Assembly (NCBI GenBank): GCA_913052585.1
Contig: CAJXEB010000007.1
Span: forward strand, 1 to 57,474
Reading direction: 5' to 3'
Origin: an uncultured Flavobacteriaceae bacterium
Lineage (GTDB): Bacteria; Bacteroidota; Bacteroidia; Flavobacteriales; Flavobacteriaceae
Length of the DNA: 57,474 bases
Positions 1-7,612 of this stretch are shown here, piece by piece. A program made the position numbers and the translations under genes. Each line of letters begins with the position of its first letter. Position 1 is the stretch's first letter. The notes below the pieces were generated by a model. The model was given only the letters and a program-made list of their open reading frames with translations. It was not told the DNA's origin and ran no database searches.

Positions 1-30
1 AGCATTTGGAATTTATCTAAAACTAATTAA
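1..30 (+). CDS. possible 3' end of a gene cut by the window edge
   Basis: The first ten codons read as an open frame ending in TAA at 28-30 and coding for SIWNLSKTN. Another small ORF starts 11 bases later in the same direction, which fits an operon tail. The stretch is too short to identify, and it may not be coding. Confidence 0.25.
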   Translation, partial: SIWNLSKTN

Positions 31-41
31 TAATACAAAAA

Positions 42-137
42 ATGACTGATCTAATTCCATACTTCGCAGGGCTAATAACTCTTCTTTTTGGCTTAGGTTT
101 TTACTTAGCAATTAGAAAATCAAAAAACATAAAATAG
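42..137 (+). CDS. small single-span membrane protein, 31 aa, unknown function
   Basis: An ATG at 42 opens a 31-codon frame. The peptide has a polar N-terminus (MTDLIP), about 20 hydrophobic residues forming one membrane helix, and a basic tail (RKSKNIK). The positive tail predicts a cytoplasmic C-terminus. It lies 11 bp after the possible upstream gene end, so it may be the last gene of an operon that starts outside the window. I do not recognise a family. The helix and charge pattern make it more convincing than a random ORF, but its length keeps confidence low. Confidence 0.35.
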   Translation: MTDLIPYFAGLITLLFGLGFYLAIRKSKNIK

Positions 138-465
138 ATAATATTATTTATCTGCTAACAAAAAGTACTCTACATTAAATAAGAGAAGTTGTAGCTTGAT
201 TAGTAATAATTTGTTAACTAATTGTGTGCCAAAACTACAGCTGACAAAGCATATAATTAATTGATTATAAATTACTTACTAAAATTTAGATGGAATTTTA
301 TATCTGTGACTTGTTACCTAAACATCGCAACTAATCTTATACAACAACGTGGGCAATAATATGAAAATGCACTTTTTAATATTATATACTCTTCCAAATC
401 TTGTTGAAAATAAAATTTAATATCGTATTAATATTATTACATTTACTTTATTTAAATTTTTTCAA
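138..465. other. 328-bp intergenic region with a dispersed-repeat-like motif
   Basis: There is no credible gene here. The region is very AT-rich. At 329-373 lies a block ending in AACGTGGGCAATAATATGAAAA. A related block lies on the other side of the esterase gene at 1714-1760, and shorter look-alikes occur near 6121 and 50808. The region presumably also carries the promoter of the esterase at 466. Confidence 0.4.
329..373. repeat. intergenic repeat copy A, left of the esterase gene
   Basis: The block begins AACTAATCTTATACAA and continues to GGGCAATAATATGAAAATG. The copy at 1714-1760 shares the first 16 bases exactly, then a GCAATAAT core and a TTGAAAA-like end. The two copies bracket the esterase gene in direct orientation, about 1.4 kb apart. 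Confidence 0.5.
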
Positions 466-1605
466 ATGAAAAGTAAGTATAAGTTATTGATTTTAGTCTT
501 TGTATTTTTTTGTTCTCATTTTACAATACAAGCACAATTTAGTGAATTTGAATATGATGGTATTGACCGTCAATATATCTATTATGAGCCTTCAGAATTA
601 AATGATAACATACCTTTAGTATTTGTTATGCATGGATTTACTGGTGATGCTAATGACATTAGGAATTATAGTGAAATGAATCAAATTGCAGATGAATTTG
701 GTTTTGCTGTTTGTTATCCCAGAGGAACTATGGATTCGAATGGAAATCGATTTTGGAATGTGGGTTATGCGTTTCATGACAATGAAACAGTAGATGATGT
801 CGGATTTTTAACTGAATTAGCAGAGTATCTTCAATTAACCCATGGATTGAACCCGGACTACACTTTTGCAACGGGAATGTCTAATGGTGGAGAAATGTGT
901 TACATGCTAGCGTGTCAAGCATATGATACCTTTAAAGCTGTTGCTCCTGTAGCAGGTATGATTTTACAAGTCATATTAGACGAATGTGATAATAGCCCTC
1001 CAAACCCCGTATTCGAAATACATGGTTCCCAGGATAACGTAACCCCTATTTCTGGAGACCCAAATAACAATGATGGATGGGGAGCTTACCCAAGTATTCC
1101 TTTTACCATTGATTATTTTTCTGAAAAAAATGAATGTACAACGGTGGTGACCGAGACACTGCCAAATACGAATCTTTCAGACGGGAGTTATATAGTTAGT
1201 GAAAAACATCTAAATGGTATTAATAATAATGAAGTTTGGTACAATAAAGTAGTTGGTGGAGGTCATGATTGGCTTGGAGCTTGGGGTAATATGGATATTA
1301 ATGCTGGTGAAGAAGCTTGGTTGTTTTTTCAAAAGTATATCGATGATATATTGTCAATTCCTAATCACGTAACACTAGAAGAAAGTGTTCGTGTTTTTCC
1401 AAATCCGACCAGTAATTTAATTCACATAGAAAGCAACAATCTGGAGGAACTTCATGAAGTAACTCTTTACAATACTTTGGGAGTACATTTAAACTTAAAA
1501 TCAACTAATGGATCCATAGATGTAACTCATTTAAATACCGGAATTTACTTATTGATTATTAAAACTTCTAAAGGCACCATAACAAAACAAATTATAAAAA
1601 ATTAA
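466..1605 (+). CDS. secreted PHB-depolymerase/feruloyl-esterase-like alpha/beta hydrolase with T9SS sorting domain
   Basis: The protein has 379 residues. An N-terminal signal peptide (about residues 1-23, ending in AQA) precedes an alpha/beta-hydrolase domain of the LpqC/PHB-depolymerase/CE1-like esterase group. The oxyanion region reads VFVMHGFTG. The nucleophile elbow is GMSNG with Ser139. Asp190 (HGSQDN) and His267 (GGGHDW) complete a plausible triad. From about residue 305 the sequence VFPNPTSN opens a typical Por-secretion C-terminal sorting domain, so the enzyme should cross the outer membrane through the type IX system. Likely substrates are polyesters or ester-linked groups on polysaccharides, and the sequence does not say which. 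The gene stands alone, flanked on both sides by diverged copies of one intergenic repeat. The start was chosen because the signal peptide begins at this ATG. Confidence 0.85.
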   Translation: MKSKYKLLILVFVFFCSHFTIQAQFSEFEYDGIDRQYIYYEPSELNDNIPLVFVMHGFTGDANDIRNYSEMNQIADEFGFAVCYPRGTMDSNGNRFWNVGYAFHDNETVDDVGFLTELAEYLQLTHGLNPDYTFATGMSNGGEMCYMLACQAYDTFKAVAPVAGMILQVILDECDNSPPNPVFEIHGSQDNVTPISGDPNNNDGWGAYPSIPFTIDYFSEKNECTTVVTETLPNTNLSDGSYIVSEKHLNGINNNEVWYNKVVGGGHDWLGAWGNMDINAGEEAWLFFQKYIDDILSIPNHVTLEESVRVFPNPTSNLIHIESNNLEELHEVTLYNTLGVHLNLKSTNGSIDVTHLNTGIYLLIIKTSKGTITKQIIKN

Positions 1606-1713
1606 ACGTATTTAATTTGTAAATTCGTTTATCGGATTGATCTGAACAGCATCTTTTCTGATGCGTCGAACTCCCACATCCTAATTTCACGTCCAACTCC
1701 GTGCCGAAGACTT

Positions 1714-1760
1714 AACTAATCTTATACAAACACCTTAGCAATAATTTTGAAAAACACACT
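1714..1760. repeat. intergenic repeat copy B, right of the esterase gene
   Basis: This is the direct-orientation partner of the block at 329-373. Its first 16 bases are identical and it has the same GCAATAAT core. It sits in the gap between the esterase stop and the 3' end of the convergent hybrid kinase. Confidence 0.5.
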
Positions 1761-1779
1761 GTACTTATTAACTATGCAT

Positions 1780-3528
1780 TTAAAGCGTGTTAATTTTAGT
1801 GTCCTTTTTATTATATAATTTTAAAAGAGAATATAACTCCATAGGATTAAAAGGTTTGCCCATAAAACCGGTCATCTTAAAACGCTCAGTCCTTTCTTTT
1901 ATGTCAGTTTGTGCATACGCAGTTAAGGCAATAATTGGAGTATTGGCTATTTTTTGATCTGGAAGTCTTCTTATTATTTTTGTAGTTTCATAACCATCTA
2001 GTTCTGGCATTTGCAAGTCCATTAAAATGACATCAAAACTTGCTTCTGTTTGTTCTAGAATTTTTAACACCTCGTTACCATTCATAGCAATTTTAAAAGT
2101 TACATTCCATTTTTCAAAAAAGAGTTTTAAAATAAGTATATTCATTTTATTATCTTCAGCAACTAACACATTTACATTAAGTGGTTCGTAGCTTGGGTGT
2201 AATTTTATCATTTCTGGTTCATAGATATTCAATCTATTACTCATTTTATATTCAATGATAAACGAAAAATCTGAGCCTTTTCCAGGTTCGCTTTTTAGTT
2301 TAAGGTCGCTATTTTGAAGGTTTAGCAATTTTCTACTTATGGATAAGCCCAATCCTGTACCACCATATTTTATTGAAGTTTCTGAATTTGCTTGTATAAA
2401 ACTTTCAAAAATAGAGCCTTGACTATTTTCAGAAATCCCTATTCCTGTATCAGAAACAATGAATTCTAAGGTTACCTTGTTTTTGTTGACACCTAAACTT
2501 TTAACATTAAGTGAGATATTTCCTTTTTCAGTAAACTTTAAAGAATTACTTAATAAGTTATTTATTACTTGAGCAAGTTTTAATTTATCTCCAATAATAT
2601 TATCTGGAACATCATTGTCTTTTATAATTTTAAAAACCAATCCTTTCTCCCTAGTTCTAATTGAAAAATGAGATTTTATACTTTCCAAGAAGTAATTTAA
2701 ACTAAAATCTTTTTCAATAATTTTTATATTCCCAGATTCAATTTTATTAAAATCTAATAAGTCATTAATTAAACCTAATAGATGCTCACCAGAATACTTT
2801 AATGCTTTTAAGCTCTCTTCTTGTTTAGGCAAGTAGCTATCCATTAATAAGATATTAGTAAGCCCTGTAACCGCATTAAGTGGTGTTCTAATTTCATGAG
2901 ACATGGTAGACAAAAAAGCATCTTTAGATTCACTTGCCTTTTTTAACTTAATTTCGATTTCTTTTAAATTTGTAATATCTACGATGCTTCCAATATATTT
3001 TTCAGGATTCCCTTGCACATCATTAATTAGTGTTGCTTTTACCTCAAACCACATTTTTTTATCATCCTTTATGTTTTTAAAAATGAATTTAATATACTTC
3101 TTTTTGAAAACAAAAACTTCTTGAAATTCTTTCTTTCCCTCAATGTCTTCAATAAATAAAAACTCTTGAAAGTTTCGACCCAAAGATTCACTTAAAGAAA
3201 TGCCAGAATAGGTCACCCAAGCATTATTTAAAAATGTATAATTACCTTCAAGATCTGTCTCAAAAATAACACCAACCACATTATCAACTATATTTTCAAG
3301 TTTATTTTTGGTTTTATCTCTTTCTGATTTTAGACTTATATTTTTAATAAAAAGTTCTTTGGAACTCTCTTCCAAGATATTTTCAATATGCTTAACATCT
3401 TTGTCAAAACTTTTATAGGCTTCATTAACCGTGTTTAAAAATTCAGCAAATTTTGGATTGTCTAAATCACTTAAGCCTGCTTTTTTAAGCTGACGTCGTA
3501 ATAGTCTATGTTGCTGATTTTTTAACAT
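1780..3528 (-). CDS. hybrid histidine kinase (PAS - HisKA - HATPase - REC)
   Basis: This 582-residue protein has no membrane segment, so it is cytoplasmic. A coiled coil (about 35-80) leads into one PAS domain (about 75-192). The HisKA box STMSHEIRTPLN has phospho-acceptor His211. The HATPase has an N box (NNLLSNSLKF, about 322), a DTGIGIS box near 360 and GTGLGLS near 390. The receiver domain (about 453-575) has acidic residues at 458-459 and phospho-Asp504 in LMDLQMP. The ATG overlaps the end of the upstream FIST gene by 7 bases, so the two are translationally coupled. The PAS domain, the coupled FIST protein, or both probably supply the input. No dedicated output gene lies beside it, so the phosphoryl group may pass to a distant Hpt or regulator. 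Confidence 0.92.
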   Translation of the reverse strand: MLKNQQHRLLRRQLKKAGLSDLDNPKFAEFLNTVNEAYKSFDKDVKHIENILEESSKELFIKNISLKSERDKTKNKLENIVDNVVGVIFETDLEGNYTFLNNAWVTYSGISLSESLGRNFQEFLFIEDIEGKKEFQEVFVFKKKYIKFIFKNIKDDKKMWFEVKATLINDVQGNPEKYIGSIVDITNLKEIEIKLKKASESKDAFLSTMSHEIRTPLNAVTGLTNILLMDSYLPKQEESLKALKYSGEHLLGLINDLLDFNKIESGNIKIIEKDFSLNYFLESIKSHFSIRTREKGLVFKIIKDNDVPDNIIGDKLKLAQVINNLLSNSLKFTEKGNISLNVKSLGVNKNKVTLEFIVSDTGIGISENSQGSIFESFIQANSETSIKYGGTGLGLSISRKLLNLQNSDLKLKSEPGKGSDFSFIIEYKMSNRLNIYEPEMIKLHPSYEPLNVNVLVAEDNKMNILILKLFFEKWNVTFKIAMNGNEVLKILEQTEASFDVILMDLQMPELDGYETTKIIRRLPDQKIANTPIIALTAYAQTDIKERTERFKMTGFMGKPFNPMELYSLLKLYNKKDTKINTL

Positions 3529-4649
3529 TCTGTGAGTGTCGTAATAGTCATTGTTTGGTTATGCAATTCGCAAGGTGAAAATTGTCCGAAAGGTGCTATT
3601 TCTCCGTAAGAATAAAATCCAGTAATACAAGGTTGATCTCCTAACACACCTCTAACCGCTTCTATCTCTTCTTCTACCATTTGTTTTAATACTAAGCGTC
3701 TGCCAACACAGCTAATTAATATTGCCACCTGTGAGCCGTTTTTCATTAATTTATTAGCAGATTTAGCAGAATCTTCTGCGCCATCAATAATCCTATCAAT
3801 ATTTGCTTTCATTAATCTAACATACGAATCTTGCGGAATGTTTCCTGCAAACGTTAAACTTTGATCCTCTTCATCAATCGCTAAAATTGTTCTTACAACA
3901 GGTGCTGCATTTCCTTTATCACGCATACTTAATGGAAACAGTAATCCAGAACTTGGTAGGTTTTTTGCTTGCTCTCCTAAAAAAGATTTATAAATTTTAA
4001 GCGCCGACTCTCCATCAAGTTCGTACAATACGTTCTTGTTAGATTTAGTAACCAGACGTTCTATACCAAAACTATCCCAACCACCTTTTGAACTATATCC
4101 AACTTTTAAATTATCACCATAAAGACCAAGTGCAACTATCGTTTTATCCTCAATTATATTACCATTAATAACAAATGTTTTTTCAAAATCCGAGCCATCT
4201 CCTGCCAAACCTCCAGTGATACTAACATTTGGTAATTTAGATTTTAAGCCCGAAACTAGATCTGCGCCATTCACATTTAAACCGTCACTAAATATTAAAA
4301 CATGTTTTAAAGTATCAGTGTATAATTGTTCTGCAAGTTCGATACCAGCTTCTTCGCTATATAACATATCTTTTACTTTGCAAGTCACTTTTTTAAACGT
4401 GGTTTTTTCTAGTTGAATTGCAGTAAGTGATATTGTATCATCTTTTACAGTGATATCAGAAATTTCACCAGCAGTGGAGCATCCAATAATTGTAGCTTTT
4501 GGATACTTAATTTGTAAAAAATCTACTACTTTTTTCTTCCCCTCAAAGCTTGGAGATACAAACAATAATAAGATATTTGGATCAATACCTATTGTTGATA
4601 AAACGCTCTGCCAACCATCCTTAAAAAGTGACATTTGTTGTGCTTTCAT
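3522..4649 (-). CDS. FIST domain sensory protein
   Basis: The protein has 375 residues and matches the FIST_N plus FIST_C architecture. The N-terminal half contains LLLFVSPSFEGKK and IIGCSTAGEIS, followed by ALGLYGDNLKVGYSSKGGW. The C-terminal half contains ILISCVGRRLVL and GFYSYGEIAPFG, typical of FIST_C. FIST proteins are proposed small-ligand (possibly amino-acid) sensors coupled to signalling proteins. Here it is the first gene of a two-gene operon, with its stop overlapping the start of the hybrid kinase, and it probably feeds that kinase. It has no signal peptide or membrane segment. The ligand is unknown. Confidence 0.9.
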   Translation of the reverse strand: MKAQQMSLFKDGWQSVLSTIGIDPNILLLFVSPSFEGKKKVVDFLQIKYPKATIIGCSTAGEISDITVKDDTISLTAIQLEKTTFKKVTCKVKDMLYSEEAGIELAEQLYTDTLKHVLIFSDGLNVNGADLVSGLKSKLPNVSITGGLAGDGSDFEKTFVINGNIIEDKTIVALGLYGDNLKVGYSSKGGWDSFGIERLVTKSNKNVLYELDGESALKIYKSFLGEQAKNLPSSGLLFPLSMRDKGNAAPVVRTILAIDEEDQSLTFAGNIPQDSYVRLMKANIDRIIDGAEDSAKSANKLMKNGSQVAILISCVGRRLVLKQMVEEEIEAVRGVLGDQPCITGFYSYGEIAPFGQFSPCELHNQTMTITTLTEC

Positions 4650-4932
4650 AATTTAAATAATTCTTTTAATCGTTGATGTATGTAGTTTGTCGAATATAGT
4701 ACAAATATATTTATTGACAAAATTATCTTTATTTATACCTTTACTATCAGCTATCTACTACTATCATTGGTAAAACCTACTAAATTATTTCTTCCTTTAC
4801 TAATAATTGTGTGTATACTAGAGCATCTTTTTCTATTACTTTCGTAAAACAACCAATAATAATAATAATAAAGTCAACATTTTTAGGCAAAATATCTTCA
4901 ATACCTTCGGAATTTTCTCTACTTCGTTTATA

Positions 4933-4998
4933 GTAGAATTAATCGATTTAAAAGAAGATAGAATGGTATTTGCTAGCGGAGACAAAAGAGAGTATTAA
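4933..4998 (+). pseudogene. possible coding remnant (about 21 codons)
   Basis: One frame reads VELIDLKEDRMVFASGDKRE-Y and then stop. It resembles the last beta strand of lipocalin-like or similar small Bacteroidota proteins, but has no start codon or upstream frame. The preceding 130 bases give only broken frames. It may be the decayed end of a lost gene or a chance run. Confidence 0.2.
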
Positions 4999-5028
4999 AA
5001 GGCTTAAATTTTCGTAAAAAACTAAAAA

Positions 5029-5170
5029 GCGTGCGGTAACACCGTGTAAAATTAGTACTAGGTGTTGGCTCATGTATGAAAATACTCCAGATGTTTCTCT
5101 GGTTCGTTTCATTTTTACTAATTTAGGTGCTTAACCACAAAACAAACGGTACACAAATACGCTGAACATT
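5029..5170. repeat. structured intergenic element before the SOUL gene
   Basis: The element begins GCGTGCGGTAACACCGTGT. It contains a quasi-palindrome in which GTATGAAAATACTCCAG faces CTGGTTCGTTTCATTTTTAC across an 8-base spacer (CCAG at 5087-5090, CTGG at 5099-5102). It ends in CACAAAACAAACGGTACACA. From memory, closely similar non-coding blocks recur in flavobacterial intergenic regions. That is an unverified recollection. A weaker, shortened look-alike may lie at about 49715-49785. Confidence 0.4.
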
Positions 5171-5174
5171 AAAA

Positions 5175-5819
5175 ATGAAAATAGCGATACACTTAAATAC
5201 AAAAATGAAAATATTATTAATCTTACTTGGAGTGGTCCTTATAGCTTTTATTGTGATACAACTTTTTGCTATGAATGGACAAAGGAACATTGAAACTTAT
5301 CCTTATGTAGTCAATAAAAATTATGACACATTTGAAATACGAAGTTATGAAGCAACTTTATTTACTTCCGTTAAACTCACTACTAATCAATATAAAGATG
5401 CATCCAGTAAGGGTTTCTCTTTATTAGCAGGGTATATTTTTGGTAATAATAAAAGGAACGAAAAAATAGCTATGACTTCCCCAGTATCCATGTCATTAGA
5501 AGATTCTATGACTATGATGTTTATGGTACCAAAGAAATTTAAAAAAGAAACGCTTCCTCAGCCTAACCAATCACAAATAGAATTTAGGGAAGAACCTGCA
5601 AAAACAGTTGCTGCCATACACTTTGATGGTTGGGCTAATGATGAAAAAATAGCTGCGTATAAACAGAAATTAAAAGCAGCGTTAGATGCAGAGGGAATAG
5701 GTTATACAAACCGATTTTATTTTTTGGGATACAATCCACCATACGAAGTTTTTAATCGTAAAAATGAAGTTATAGTAGAATTGCAAAGCGAGGCTCTTGA
5801 CCTCATAAAAAAACAATAA
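5175..5819 (+). CDS. SOUL-family haem-binding protein
   Basis: The ORF gives 214 residues. The mature part matches the SOUL/HBP family: YPYVVNKNYDTFEIRSYE, a GFSLLAGYIFGNNKRNEKIAMTSPV-type block (about residues 75-100), then FMVPKKFKKETLPQP and a C-terminal FYFLGYNPPYEV. An N-terminal hydrophobic segment (LLILLGVVLIAFIVIQLFA) suggests a membrane anchor facing the periplasm. A second ATG ten codons in (5205) gives a more conventional signal anchor and is an equally likely start. SOUL proteins bind haem or tetrapyrroles, and their role in bacteria is unclear. A hairpin with T-run follows the stop. The gene is monocistronic. Confidence 0.85.
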   Translation: MKIAIHLNTKMKILLILLGVVLIAFIVIQLFAMNGQRNIETYPYVVNKNYDTFEIRSYEATLFTSVKLTTNQYKDASSKGFSLLAGYIFGNNKRNEKIAMTSPVSMSLEDSMTMMFMVPKKFKKETLPQPNQSQIEFREEPAKTVAAIHFDGWANDEKIAAYKQKLKAALDAEGIGYTNRFYFLGYNPPYEVFNRKNEVIVELQSEALDLIKKQ

Positions 5820-5842
5820 ATTTATTGCTAATTCTAGTCTAC

Positions 5843-5870
5843 ACCCGAAAATAACGGGGGCTTTTTATTT
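5843..5870 (+). terminator. probable Rho-independent terminator after the SOUL gene
   Basis: CCCG at 5844-5847 and CGGG at 5855-5858 form a short stem across AAAATAA. The stem is followed by GG and then CTTTTTATTT. It lies 24 bp after the stop at 5819. Confidence 0.45.
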
Positions 5871-5955
5871 ATTAGATAAGGTACTTAATCGCTTAAAACC
5901 ATAAACAAATCCTTGTTTTGATAGCTAGAAAATAGCTGTTTTAAATTTTTTCAAC

Positions 5956-6026
5956 ACCAAAGCAACTTTTCAATTTTAAGGTTGCTTTTTTATGCAGCGG
6001 AGTGAAACGACCCAAGCATCTTTTCG
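5956..6026. repeat. 71-bp direct repeat, copy 1
   Basis: Copy 1 and copy 2 (6750-6820) match at 67 of 71 positions by eye. Each starts with a terminator-like hairpin, AAAGCAAC facing GTTGCTTTTTT, and continues with ATGCAGCGGAGTGAAACGAC and a CATCTTTTCG end. The two copies flank the CrtO-like gene at 6170-6745. A third, partial copy lies at 6941-6989. Confidence 0.75.
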
Positions 6027-6169
6027 CTTTAAAAATAAGTGGTATTACACTTAAAAATAAGGTATTTTTCCCCTGCCTAAAAGAAAACCAAATAAGTATA
6101 TTAGCACCAAAGGGATAATATAACACGTTGGCAGTAACCGGAAAAATAGATTTTGAATAAACAAATAGA

Positions 6170-6745
6170 ATGATTAAAAAAATAATACTTTCAATTGCAG
6201 CCCTCTTTTTGATTTGGCAAACGTATCAACTGTTATTTAATATTGATAAATTGGAGACTACTTCATGGGGATTAATCATTTTTATCGCTTGGATTATTAA
6301 CTTATTTATTACTGGAATATTCGCTTTTTCTGGTTTTGCTTTTCCAACACAAAAAATGCTACCAATATCATATTACAAAATATACCATCCTAAAAAGTTA
6401 AAGAGAACATATAAAGACCTTAGGGTTGATTTGTTCAGGAAACTCCTATTGGCCACGCTATGGAAAAGTCAGAAGCAAAGAAAAAAATATTTTAATGGGA
6501 AAGAAAATGGAATTTCTAACCTGGCAGAACAATCAATGAAATCTGAATTTGGACATTTAATACCTTTTATAATCATATGTTTTGTTAGCGGTTACTTAAT
6601 TATAATCGGTTCCGTTAAATTAGGGGTATTGTCTCTTTTAATAAATTTGATTGGTAATTTATATCCAATCATTCTTCAAAGACATCACAGAATGAGAATA
6701 CAAATTATAAGAAGAAGACAAGCGCCAGCACCGTATAAAATTTAA
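6170..6745 (+). CDS. membrane protein, CrtO-like (glycosyl-diaponeurosporenoate acyltransferase family) candidate
   Basis: The protein has 191 residues and about four membrane helices: near 5-22, 32-55 and two between 130 and 170. The segment SEFGHLIPF (about 129-137) and the motif NLYPIILQRHHRMR (about 162-175) resemble the AEWAHW and N-x-P-x-x-x-Q-R-Y-N-R-x-R pattern I recall from the CrtO acyltransferase family, whose founding member acylates a staphylococcal carotenoid. No other carotenoid gene is nearby, so the substrate could differ. The gene stands alone and is bracketed by near-identical 71-bp direct repeats; the right copy supplies a terminator hairpin 8 bases after the stop. This cassette-like arrangement suggests acquisition or mobility, which is inference. 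Confidence 0.5.
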   Translation: MIKKIILSIAALFLIWQTYQLLFNIDKLETTSWGLIIFIAWIINLFITGIFAFSGFAFPTQKMLPISYYKIYHPKKLKRTYKDLRVDLFRKLLLATLWKSQKQRKKYFNGKENGISNLAEQSMKSEFGHLIPFIIICFVSGYLIIIGSVKLGVLSLLINLIGNLYPIILQRHHRMRIQIIRRRQAPAPYKI

Positions 6746-6749
6746 TGCT

Positions 6750-6820
6750 ACCAAAGCAACCTTTCAATTTTAAGGTTGCTTTTTTATGCAGCCGAGTTAA
6801 ACGACCGAAGCATCTTTTCG
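6750..6820. repeat. 71-bp direct repeat, copy 2, doubling as terminator
   Basis: This copy matches 5956-6026 at 67 of 71 bases. Its first part, AAAGCAAC to GTTGCTTTTTT, is a stem-loop with a T-run right after the stop at 6745 and probably terminates the CrtO-like gene. Confidence 0.75.
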
Positions 6821-6940
6821 TTTACTAATTAAATATTATTTAATCCAAACTAAAGGAACACCTTGGTAAACATTACGGGAAACCGCAACAACCCTTAAAA
6901 ATTTCGCAATAGGTTTACAATTATTATGCACCTCCTTGTC

Positions 6941-6989
6941 ATGCAGCGGAGTGAACCGACCGAAGCATCTTTTTGTTTTAAAAATAAGG
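6941..6989. repeat. partial third copy of the repeat
   Basis: The block begins ATGCAGCGGAGTGAACCGAC and ends in AAAAATAAG. It matches the second half of copy 1 and its right flank (5992-6040) with about five to six differences in 49 bases. It lacks the hairpin half. It lies just downstream of the convergent CBS gene. Confidence 0.65.
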
Positions 6990-7032
6990 GGTTTAAAACA
7001 CGCAAAAAATTATACACAAAACGTTCTAATAA

Positions 7033-7494
7033 CTACCAACTATTTCCTTTTAATTTTAAGGCAGCTTTTAAAATGTCTTTCTGGCTTATTTGACCCACTA
7101 ATTTACCGTCTTCTATAATGGGAAACCGTCTTCTTTTGGAAGAAAGAAATTTTTCGGCAGCATCAAAAATGTTCATATCACCACTAATGGTTTCCACATC
7201 TTTAACCATATGTCCTTCTACATTTATATTTTCTAAAGGCTGGTTGTAATAACGGCTTTCGGTAATTTGCTTGATGCAATCCCCCTCGGAGATGATGCCA
7301 ACTAATTCGTGGTTTTCATTCACAACGGGTCCACCAGAAATCCTATTTTCAATAAGTAAATCCATGACCTCCAACACCGATTGTTTAGGTTTAAATACAA
7401 TTAAGTTTCTAGACATGTAATCAGACACAATTATTTGTTCCGATACTACTTTTTCAACCTTAGTTCTTCTTCCAATAAAGCTTTTAATTCCCAT
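7033..7494 (-). CDS. CBS-pair protein
   Basis: The protein has 153 residues and is almost entirely a tandem CBS pair. CBS1 (about 25-80) contains VSDYMSRNLIVFKPKQS and GGPVVNENHELVGIISEGD. CBS2 (about 90-150) contains GHMVKDVETISGD and RRFPIIEDGKLVGQISQKD. Such stand-alone Bateman modules bind adenine nucleotides or similar ligands and regulate partners. No partner domain is fused and no obvious partner is adjacent. The gene is divergent from the M28 peptidase gene across a 118-bp gap that must hold both promoters. It has no signal peptide, so it is cytoplasmic. Confidence 0.88.
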   Translation of the reverse strand: MGIKSFIGRRTKVEKVVSEQIIVSDYMSRNLIVFKPKQSVLEVMDLLIENRISGGPVVNENHELVGIISEGDCIKQITESRYYNQPLENINVEGHMVKDVETISGDMNIFDAAEKFLSSKRRRFPIIEDGKLVGQISQKDILKAALKLKGNSW

Positions 7495-7612
7495 AATATG
7501 GCTATTTAACTAACAAGATTAGTCATAAATTGTAAGAATTCCTTACAGAAAATATAAACTTTCATTTTTATTGATATAATAGAGTACATTTAAAATTCTA
7601 AAAACTACATCT

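Larger units (their letters stand above)
4650..5174. other. 525-bp intergenic region with gene remnant and structured repeat
   Basis: No intact gene is seen. The left part is AT-rich and should hold the FIST operon promoter. A short coding-like remnant lies at 4933-4998, and a structured repeat-like element occupies about 5029-5170. A short ATA tandem run is present near 4857-4871. Confidence 0.45.
5820..6169. other. 350-bp intergenic region between SOUL and CrtO-like genes
   Basis: It contains the SOUL terminator, copy 1 of the 71-bp repeat (5956-6026), and at 6116-6150 a block reading CACGTTGGCAGTAACCGGAA just before the next gene. No gene is credible here; the reverse-strand reading frame in this stretch merely crosses the repeat. 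Confidence 0.5.

Noticed and set aside
5941-6126. 61-codon minus-strand ORF
   Set aside because: It runs across copy 1 of the intergenic repeat and its right flank, and has no protein-like composition or neighbours on that strand.
6936-7118. 60-codon plus-strand ORF
   Set aside because: It crosses the third repeat copy and overlaps the real CBS gene on the other strand.
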